A stretch of DNA of 12,711 nucleotides from positions 1 through 12,711 of the forward strand of contig JAEZSJ010000396.1 of assembly GCA_023443985.1 (NCBI GenBank), in the 5' to 3' direction. The position numbers and the translations under genes were made by a program. This document shows, piece after piece, positions 7,408 to 12,711 of this stretch. The stretch's first letter is position 1, and each line of letters begins with the position of its first letter. This stretch comes from Verrucomicrobiota bacterium. Its GTDB lineage: Bacteria; Verrucomicrobiota; Verrucomicrobiia; Opitutales; Opitutaceae. Below the pieces are notes generated by a model, which worked only from the letters and a program-made list of their open reading frames with translations, was not told the origin of the DNA and did no database searches.

Positions 7408-8345
7408 GCCGCGGTCCGCGCCGTCGCGATCCCATGGCCGCCCCGTCTTCACCGGCTCCGCGCAACGCGCTCGCCAATCCGCAGTCCTTCGCGGCGCTGC
7501 GCCGGCTGGAGTGGCGTGTGAAACACGCGGTCGAAACGGTCCTCAGCGGCGAGTACCGCTCCACCTTCCGCGGGCGCGGCATGGAGTTCGACCAGGTCGT
7601 GAAGTACGAATTTGGCGACGACGTGCGCGACATCGACTGGAACGTCACCGCGCGCCTCGGCGAACCCTACCGCAAGAAGTTCGTGGAGGAGCGCGAGGTC
7701 ACCGTGCTGATCCTGTTCGAGGACTCGCCCTCGTTGCAGTTCGGCTCGGGCGACCGCACTAAACGCGAGGCGTTGCTCGAACTCGCCGGGTTGGTGGCGT
7801 TGCTCAGCGCCTCCAACCGCGATCGCGTCGGGCTGGTGCACGTCACGCCCGCCGGTCACCACCTCGTGCAACCGGTCCGCGGCCGGGGCCGGATCATGCA
7901 CCTGGCCGCCGGTCTGATGGGCCGGCCGGCACCGGCGATCGGTGACGACCGTCCGCTGCAGGTTCCTTGGGAGTTCGTCGCGCGCGCCGCGCCCCGACAT
8001 AGTGTCCTGCTCTGGCTTGGCGATTTTCCCCCGCGCCCGGCGCCGGAAGGCTGGTCGCTGATCCGGCGGCGTTACCAGCCCATGTGTTTCCGCGTCGACG
8101 ACCCGTGGGACCGCGCGCTGCCCGATGCCGCGCCTTTCGGCGCGTACGATCCGCTGACCGGCCGCGTGGTCGTGCTCTCGCCTCGCAGCGCCGCCGAGCA
8201 TGCGCAGCACGCCGCGTGGCGGGCCGAGCGCGAGGAGACGTTCCGCGTCCTGCAACCCGATTCCCTCGCCCGTCTGGCCGTGGGCACCCAGGACGATCTG
8301 CTCGAGGCGATGGTACGTTTCTTCAGAGCGAGGATGGCGGCGTGA
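7404..8345 (+). CDS. DUF58 domain protein (MoxR-operon partner)
   Basis: The product is 313 residues. The DUF58 signature is clear: SGEYRSTFRGRGMEFDQVVKYEFGDDVRDIDWNVTARLGEPYRKKFVEERE (48-98). A VWA-like fold follows, with ILFEDSPSLQFGS (103-115) where the metal-site DxSxS loop is expected. Here the first Asp position appears to be Glu106, or the motif is shifted to D107-S-P-S, so metal binding is doubtful. There is no membrane segment, so the protein should be cytoplasmic. It probably works as a MoxR client or adaptor in the operon. The listed start is the GTG overlapping the moxR stop. An in-frame ATG at 7434 would remove ten basic residues and is equally possible, since neither has a good Shine-Dalgarno. 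After the stop codon the operon is interrupted by a 159-bp gap that contains a heptamer-armed repeat. Confidence 0.93.
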
Positions 8346-8354
8346 GCGCCTGGC

Positions 8355-8480
8355 GGTGCAACGGAACAAGGATCAAGTGACCACGTAACAAGACAACGGA
8401 TGCCGGCAGTTCTTCCATTTCTCTCGCTTCCCGACTGCGCCGCAGGCGCCGCTCTTCCTTGCCACTTGTTCCTTGGTACC
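8355..8480. repeat. Heptamer-armed inverted repeat element 1 (DUF58-BatA junction)
   Basis: The left arm (8355-8396) reads as 7-nt units of form GKNNCAA: GGTGCAA, GGAACAA, GGATCAA, GTGACCA, GTAACAA, with a single C inserted twice. The right arm (8459-8479) has three units in the complementary orientation: TTGCCAC, TTGTTCC, TTGGTAC. GGAACAAG at 8363-8370 and CTTGTTCC at 8465-8472 are exact reverse complements about 94 bp apart. The core (about 8397-8458) is pyrimidine-rich and includes the palindrome CTGCGCCGCAG (8435-8445). No gene-like frame is apparent in the 159-bp gap. Boundaries are approximate. The same design recurs at 10583-10771. Confidence 0.6.
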
Positions 8481-8504
8481 GGGCCCTTCCCCTCCGCCTG
8501 ATCG

Positions 8505-9560
8505 ATGCCCGATTTCACGCTCCACTCCCCGCTCTGGCTGCTCGCCTGGCTCGCCCTCCCTCCGCTGTGGTGGCTGCGGTCCCGCCGCGGCGCCGATGTA
8601 CTGGTGGTGCCCTATGCGGCGGCTTGGAACCGCGGCGGGCATGTCGTCGTGAGTCGCTGGCCGCTCGCGCTCGCCTCGTTGGGACTCGTGCTGCTGGTGT
8701 TCGCGCTGGCGCGGCCGCAGTTCGTGCAGCAACGACAGGAGGAACGGAAGGAAGGCTACGATCTGGTGCTCGCGATCGACGTCTCCGGCTCGATGCTCTC
8801 CGAGGACTACGAGCGCGGCGGCGTCCGCCTGAACCGTCTCGATGCGTTGCGGCCGGTGCTCGACGCCTTCATCGCGCGGCGCCCCAACGACCGTATCGGC
8901 TTGGTGGTCTTCGCCGGCCGGGCCTACACCCTCTCGCCCCTGACCTTCGACCACGACTGGCTCCGGCGCCAAGGCGAACGCCTGAAGGTCGGCCTGATCG
9001 AGGATGGTACCGCGATCGGCGACGGACTGGGCGTGGCGCTCACCCGGCTCGAACAGGCGAAACGCGAGCAGGCGGGCAAACGCCTCGGCGCGTTCATTGT
9101 GCTGCTCACCGACGGCGTGAACAACAAGGGCGCACTCAAGCCCGAGCAGGCGACCGCGATCGCCAAGCAGCGCGGCATCCCCGTCTACACCGTCGGCGCC
9201 GGACGCACCGGCATCGTGCCCGTCCCGGTCTTTGATCGCGAGGGCCGGAAGGTCGGCTACGACCGCCAATGGACCGAGACCGACGAGCGCACCCTCCAAC
9301 TGATCGCGCGCGAGACGGGCGCCGAGTTTTTCCGCGCGACCGACTCGAACACGATCGAGAGCGCGTTTCGTGCGATCGACCGCGCGAAGAAGATCGAGTT
9401 TCAGGCCAAGTCGTACCTGCTCACCGAGGAGCTCTTCGCTTGGTTCGCCGTGCCCGCGGGCGCGCTCTTCGCCGCCGCCGCGCTGGTCGTGCGCTGGCCT
9501 TTCGGCCGCCGCCGGGCGGTGGACGCACCCGCCGTCACCGCGATGGAGGCCATTCGATGA
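8505..9560 (+). CDS. Membrane VWA-domain protein, BatA-like
   Basis: The product is 351 residues. Two N-terminal membrane segments (about 9-24 SPLWLLAWLALPPLWWL and 52-69 WPLALASLGLVLLVFALA) are followed by the conserved ARPQF turn. A VWA domain (about 85-290) has a full metal-ion-dependent adhesion site: D92-V-S-G-S96, Thr169 in DGTAIGDGLG and D203 in LLTDGVNN. A C-terminal membrane helix lies at about 311-330. This is the standard BatA layout, with the VWA domain in the periplasm for protein-protein contact. The start ATG at 8505 fits the family N terminus. Upstream is pyrimidine-rich with no Shine-Dalgarno, and the preceding gap holds repeat element 1, so coupling to the DUF58 gene is lost. 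The stop overlaps the next start (ATGA). Confidence 0.95.
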   Translation: MPDFTLHSPLWLLAWLALPPLWWLRSRRGADVLVVPYAAAWNRGGHVVVSRWPLALASLGLVLLVFALARPQFVQQRQEERKEGYDLVLAIDVSGSMLSEDYERGGVRLNRLDALRPVLDAFIARRPNDRIGLVVFAGRAYTLSPLTFDHDWLRRQGERLKVGLIEDGTAIGDGLGVALTRLEQAKREQAGKRLGAFIVLLTDGVNNKGALKPEQATAIAKQRGIPVYTVGAGRTGIVPVPVFDREGRKVGYDRQWTETDERTLQLIARETGAEFFRATDSNTIESAFRAIDRAKKIEFQAKSYLLTEELFAWFAVPAGALFAAAALVVRWPFGRRRAVDAPAVTAMEAIR

Positions 9561-10576
9561 CCTTCGCCCTGCCCCATCTCCTCTGGCTCCTGCTGCTTCC
9601 GGCCGCGCTGATCGTCGCCGACCGCGCGCGACGGCTGGCCGTCGAGGCACAGTCGTGGCCGGGGATTCCGCGGCTTTGGGCCGGCCCCCGCGGCCTCGCC
9701 CCCAGCCGGCGGGGCGCGCGCCTGCCGCGCCGCTTCCGCCTCTGGTTCGGACTCTCGCTGCTGATCGTCGCCCTCGCCCGGCCCCAATGGGGGAAGATCG
9801 AGGAACAGGTGTTCGACCAGGCGCGGGAGGTCCTGATCGCGCTCGATCTCTCCCGCAGCATGCTGGCCAACGATGTGAAACCGACGCGCCTCTCCCGCGC
9901 GCGGCTCCTGGTCGAGAGCCTGCTCGACCGCCTCAAGGGCGAACGCGTGGGCCTGGTCGTGTTCTCCGGCACCGCATTTCTCCAGTGCCCCCTGAGCCCC
10001 GACTACGAGGTGCTCCGCGAGTTCCTGCCGGCGCTCGACCCCGATTACCTGCCGGAAGGCGGCACCGACTACGCCAGGCTGCTGAAGGCTTCGCTCGAGG
10101 CGTTCTCGAACGAGGCCGGCGCCGACCGCTATCTGATCGTGCTGAGCGACGGCGAGGCGCTGACCGAGGACTGGCGCAACCAGTTGGAGGCGCTCAAGAC
10201 GCGTGGCATCCGTGTCGTGGCCTTGGGCGTGGGGACCGAGACCGGCTCCATCGTGCCGGCGAAGAGCGGCGGCTTCGTGAAGGACGAGCGCGGCGCCGTG
10301 GTGATGTCGAAACTCAATCCCACCACCCTCAAGCAACTGGCCTCCGCCACCGGCGGAGCCTACGCGGAAGCCTCCGGCTGGCTCGATCTGCCGGCCCTGC
10401 TGCAGCAGACCGTCGAACGCGGCCGCCAAGGCGCGCTGCAGCAGCGCCGCACCGTGCGGCTGGGCGAACGGTTCCAATGGTTCCTCGCCCCGGGACTGCT
10501 GCTGCTGCTGCTCAGCTATTGGCACGAGTTTCCGGTTACACCCAAGCCGCGCGACCTCCGCCGCCACGCCGCGTGA
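9557..10576 (+). CDS. Membrane VWA-domain protein, BatB-like
   Basis: The product is 339 residues with the same plan as its upstream neighbour. There are membrane segments at about 5-20 (LPHLLWLLLLPAALIV) and 61-75 (RLWFGLSLLIVALAR), then ARPQWG, a VWA domain (about 90-290) and a C-terminal helix at about 306-320 followed by a basic tail. The metal-site residues are present: D97-L-S-R-S101, Thr170 in PEGGTDY and D198 in VLSDGE. The LQCPLSPDYE segment (142-151) is typical of BatB-type proteins. BatA and BatB are thought to form a membrane complex whose assembly depends on MoxR; that is family knowledge. The ATG overlaps the BatA-like stop by 4 bp (ATGA), so the two should be made in similar amounts. 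Repeat element 2 begins within about 7 bp of the stop codon. Confidence 0.95.
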   Translation: MTFALPHLLWLLLLPAALIVADRARRLAVEAQSWPGIPRLWAGPRGLAPSRRGARLPRRFRLWFGLSLLIVALARPQWGKIEEQVFDQAREVLIALDLSRSMLANDVKPTRLSRARLLVESLLDRLKGERVGLVVFSGTAFLQCPLSPDYEVLREFLPALDPDYLPEGGTDYARLLKASLEAFSNEAGADRYLIVLSDGEALTEDWRNQLEALKTRGIRVVALGVGTETGSIVPAKSGGFVKDERGAVVMSKLNPTTLKQLASATGGAYAEASGWLDLPALLQQTVERGRQGALQQRRTVRLGERFQWFLAPGLLLLLLSYWHEFPVTPKPRDLRRHAA

Positions 10577-10582
10577 CGGCCC

Positions 10583-10771
10583 CAAAATCCCCAACGCCAA
10601 TGGCCAAACGCCAAACCAGTCAGCGCTGTTCCTGTTCCGCCGGTGGCGCGGCTTTCACGCCTGCCCGCCCCATCCGGGACGAACTGGCGGGCACAGAGGC
10701 CGGCTCACCACTCGGAAGATCACTGCTCGTGCTTCTTGGGACTTTGGCCATTGGCGTTTGGAGTTTGCCGC
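10583..10771. repeat. Heptamer-armed inverted repeat element 2 (BatB-BatC junction, partly coding)
   Basis: The left arm (10583-10614) has CAA words phased at 6-7 nt, with units TGGCCAA (10601-10607) and ACGCCAA (10608-10614). The right arm (10736-10771) has TTGGGAC, one extra T, then four contiguous heptamers TTGGCCA, TTGGCGT, TTGGAGT and TTGCCGC. AACGCCAATGGCCAAA (10593-10608) and TTTGGCCATTGGCGTT (10743-10758) are exact 16-bp reverse complements, 134 bp apart. The core holds a separate imperfect palindrome (10642-10709). The architecture matches element 1 although the unit sequence differs. The whole element is open in the BatC frame and carries that gene's only upstream ATG. Outer boundaries are estimates. 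Confidence 0.7.
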
Positions 10772-11508
10772 TCCACGCCGCCAAGCTCGCCTCGCCCTCC
10801 CCGGCCCCGGCGCCCCAACTCACACCACCCGCCGAGCCGCCGCCGAGCGAGCTCCCGAAGATCGTCGAGCAACTCGCCGCCCAGCCGGCGCTCTCCGCCG
10901 AGGACTGCGCCAGGCTCGCGCGCGAGACACTCGCCCACGGGCAAGCGCTGCGGCAGTCCGGACAACCGGTGAAGCCCGGCGTCGTGCAGGACGGTCTCGC
11001 CGCCGTCGACCACGGGGAGCGTTCCGCGCCGGCGGCGGCCGACTGGCCGGAGCTTCGCTCCCAGCTCCAGGAGTTGCTGAAACCGCCGCCGCAACAGGAC
11101 GAGAAGAAGGACGAGGAAAAGAAGGACGAGGAGCAAAAGCAGGACCAGCAACAGAAGCAGGAGCAGCAGTCGAAGGATCGGCAGGACGAGCAGTCCCCGG
11201 AGCAACAACAGCAGGACCAGCAGAAGTCCGAGCAACAGCAACAGCAGGAGCAGGCCGAACAGCAACGCCGGCAGGACGAGCAGCAGCAACAACAGCAGCC
11301 GGCGCCGGCCGAGCCGCCGAAGGAGGAACAGACCCAGAAGATCGGCGGCGAGAAGCCCGAGGATGCCGAGTTGCGCGAGCATCCCGAACTCGCCGTCCCG
11401 CTCCAGAAGCTCGACCAGGTGCGCGACCAGGATTCCCCCGCCGAACTCTTCGACCGCCTCAACAACGCCGAACCGCGCACCTCCGACCAGCCCAAGCGCG
11501 ACTGGTGA
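10600..11508 (+). CDS. BatC-like Q/E/K-rich exported protein
   Basis: From ATG 10600 the product is 302 residues. Residues 41-60 (SLLVLLGTLAIGVWSLPLHA) look like a signal-peptide core ending in a cleavage-like L-H-A, but the preceding 40 residues are unusually long for an n-region and are encoded by repeat element 2. An alternative GTG at 10729 (residue 44) would give a short signal peptide with no basic n-region. The mature part has a helical TPR-like region (about 84-160), a highly charged low-complexity stretch of Gln/Glu/Lys/Asp (about 164-245), and a conserved C terminus (VPLQKLDQVRDQDSPAELF, ending in KRDW) that matches the end of BatC-type proteins (usually K-D-W). It probably acts outside the cytoplasm with the BatA and BatB proteins. 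The true start is uncertain: either the repeat rebuilt the N terminus or it damaged it. BatD follows after 14 bp. Confidence 0.85.
   Translation: MAKRQTSQRCSCSAGGAAFTPARPIRDELAGTEAGSPLGRSLLVLLGTLAIGVWSLPLHAAKLASPSPAPAPQLTPPAEPPPSELPKIVEQLAAQPALSAEDCARLARETLAHGQALRQSGQPVKPGVVQDGLAAVDHGERSAPAAADWPELRSQLQELLKPPPQQDEKKDEEKKDEEQKQDQQQKQEQQSKDRQDEQSPEQQQQDQQKSEQQQQQEQAEQQRRQDEQQQQQQPAPAEPPKEEQTQKIGGEKPEDAELREHPELAVPLQKLDQVRDQDSPAELFDRLNNAEPRTSDQPKRDW
10642..10709. repeat. Imperfect palindrome in the core of repeat element 2
   Basis: TGCCCGCC (10662-10669) and GGCGGGCA (10686-10693) pair perfectly around a 16-nt loop. Outside this, the two sides stay similar in reverse complement (GGTGGCGCGGCTTTCACGCC against GGTGAGCCGGCCTCTG), ending in GGTG and CACC at 10642 and 10709. 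It could form a long bulged hairpin in DNA or RNA. It looks like a mobile palindromic (REP/MITE-like) unit nested between the heptamer arms. Confidence 0.55.
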
Positions 11509-11522
11509 ACCCACTTTCTCCG

Positions 11523-12711
11523 ATGCTTCGCCTTCCGCGATTCCTCCTCGCCCTCTGTATCCAGTTCCTCTGCGCCGCCTCCGCCCGCGCGCAGAGCGTC
11601 GCGTGGGACCCGCCCGCCGGCACGCTCGCCCGCGGGCAGACCTCCGAGCTCTCGCTGGTTTTCGACGACTGCGCCCCCGCGGGCGAGATCGCTCTGCCCC
11701 TGCTCCCCGGCCTGCAGCTCGGCCGTCCCTCGCAGAGCTCCCAGACCTCGATCGTGAACTTCAAGATGTCCCAGCGGGTCGTGCTCACCTACCCCGTCGT
11801 GCCGACCGCCACCTCCGGGCGGATCGTGATCCCGGAGTTCGAGGTCGAGACGAACAAGGGCCGGCAGCGCGTCGCCGCCGCGTCCTACGATCTCGGCGAC
11901 GCCACGGTCGGCCGGAGCAACATTCCGCTGGACCGCGTGGCCGCCGCCACGATCACCGCGAATCCGAACGTCGTCTGGGCGGGCCAGGTCTTCGATCTCG
12001 AGTACCAGCTCCTCGTCTCCCGCCGTTTCAACCCGACCGGCGTCGGCCCGCTCGACTGGGCCCCGCCCGCGGCGTTGGTCTCCGAGCCGCTCGCGAAGTT
12101 CGAGAACGTCGAGGCCGTGGTCGGGGGCGAACAGCGGGTCGGCGTCGCGACCCGCACGCGGGCGCTCGTGCGCGAGCCGGGCACGCATGTGCTGCCGGTC
12201 GCGCGGCAGCCGGTCAACCTCGCGATGGGCGGCAACAACGCCTTCGACTTCTTCGGACGCTCGAGCGCCGAGCAGTACCTGATCACCTCCACCGCCCCCA
12301 CCCTGCTTGTGAAGCCGCTGCCCACCCCGGCGCCGGCTGATTTCCTCAAGGCGGTCGGTCGGTTCACCTTCACGGGCAAGGTCGTGCCGACGACCGCCGC
12401 GGTCGGCGAACCGATCACCTGGACCTTGAGTCTCGAGGGCACCGGCAACTGGAGCGAAGGGCTGGCCCTGCCCGCGCGCGAGGTCTCTCGCGATTTCCGC
12501 GCGTTCCAGCCGAGCGTGCAACGAAAGACCAATGACAACACGCTCTTCGACGGCTCGCTCACCGAGGACATCGTGCTCATGCCCACGAAGCCCGGCACCT
12601 ACACGCTCGGGCCGGTGAGCTATTCCTACTTCGATCCGGTGGCGGGCACCTACAAGACCGCGAAGACCGCCGCGGTGACGGTGACCATCACGCCCCCTGC
12701 GGCGCCGCCGA
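11523..12711 (+). CDS. BatD family protein, C-terminally truncated by the window edge
   Basis: Reading from ATG at 11523 gives 396 open codons to the edge. A standard signal peptide (MLRLPRFLLALCIQFLCAASARA, cleavage likely after residue 23) precedes beta-rich sequence of the BatD (oxygen tolerance) family. It includes an early WDPPAGTLARGQTSELSLVF segment, the repeated Ig-like VGEPITWTLSLEGTGNWSE pattern (about residues 296-314), and FDGSLTEDIVLMPTKPGTYTLGPVSYSYFDP. BatD proteins are usually about 500-650 residues with one or more C-terminal membrane helices, which would lie beyond the window. It is predicted periplasmic with a membrane anchor and to work with the VWA proteins encoded upstream. 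It starts 14 bp after the BatC-like stop with no clear Shine-Dalgarno, consistent with operon translation. Confidence 0.92.
   Translation, partial: MLRLPRFLLALCIQFLCAASARAQSVAWDPPAGTLARGQTSELSLVFDDCAPAGEIALPLLPGLQLGRPSQSSQTSIVNFKMSQRVVLTYPVVPTATSGRIVIPEFEVETNKGRQRVAAASYDLGDATVGRSNIPLDRVAAATITANPNVVWAGQVFDLEYQLLVSRRFNPTGVGPLDWAPPAALVSEPLAKFENVEAVVGGEQRVGVATRTRALVREPGTHVLPVARQPVNLAMGGNNAFDFFGRSSAEQYLITSTAPTLLVKPLPTPAPADFLKAVGRFTFTGKVVPTTAAVGEPITWTLSLEGTGNWSEGLALPAREVSRDFRAFQPSVQRKTNDNTLFDGSLTEDIVLMPTKPGTYTLGPVSYSYFDPVAGTYKTAKTAAVTVTITPPAAPP

Noticed and set aside
8373..9650. 425-codon minus-strand open frame across BatA
   Set aside because: It is antisense to a gene with clear VWA motifs and has no recognisable domain.
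9370..10599. Upstream extension of the BatC frame to 9370
   Set aside because: It overlaps the BatA and BatB genes in another frame and is Arg/Pro-rich without motifs. The real gene cannot start before about 10600.
10620..12521. 633-codon open frame on the minus strand
   Set aside because: It is antisense to BatC and BatD. Its Cys/Ser-rich runs are the complement of the Gln/Glu/Lys tract.

Overview
The window is very GC-rich and gene-dense. It reads as chromosomal DNA from a Verrucomicrobiota bacterium, most likely of the Opitutaceae type. That placement is inference, from base composition, the Bat operon architecture, a small CTERM-like surface protein and palindromic intergenic repeats; no rRNA or other marker gene is present. 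I see no tRNA, rRNA, CRISPR array, transposase or phage gene.

Left part (1-3027, all minus strand). In transcription order these are an Isf-like flavodoxin-fold NAD(P)H:FMN oxidoreductase (2446-3027), a 91-aa secreted protein with a Gly-rich linker, membrane helix and Arg tail (1978-2253), a DUF1846/UPF0371 protein (372-1889) and the first 64 residues of a lipoprotein running off the left edge. The flavoprotein gene diverges from thiE. The gap between them carries a perfect 8-1-8 inverted repeat (3106-3122) that looks like a repressor operator.

Middle (3261-6364). thiE (thiamine-phosphate synthase) and a TPR_5-like protein lie on the plus strand. They converge on a minus-strand group: a GGQ release-factor-like protein, a double-ACT GcvR-like protein and a SprA-type putative metalloprotease. 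The GGQ gene starts only 29 bp from the divergent moxR gene.

Right part (6394-12711, plus strand). This is a classic MoxR-Bat (aerotolerance) operon: MoxR AAA+ ATPase, DUF58 protein, BatA-like and BatB-like membrane VWA proteins, BatC-like Q/E/K-rich protein and BatD (truncated by the window edge). MoxR and DUF58 share GTGA and BatA and BatB share ATGA, so translation is probably coupled. The family model is a MoxR chaperone/ATPase working with membrane-anchored VWA proteins that project into the periplasm, with BatC and BatD as exported partners.

Most notable observation. Two of the operon junctions that would be expected to be tight are interrupted by elements of the same unusual design. 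Each has a left arm of 7-nt-phased NNNNCAA units and a right arm of the complementary TTGNNNN units, bracketing a GC-rich core. One (about 8355-8480) fills the DUF58-BatA gap. The other (about 10583-10771) sits at the BatB-BatC junction and is read through as protein. It supplies the only ATG for BatC and, in its right arm, the hydrophobic core of the BatC signal peptide. This suggests a family of heptamer-armed palindromic repeats that insert at gene junctions and can be co-opted as N-terminal coding sequence.
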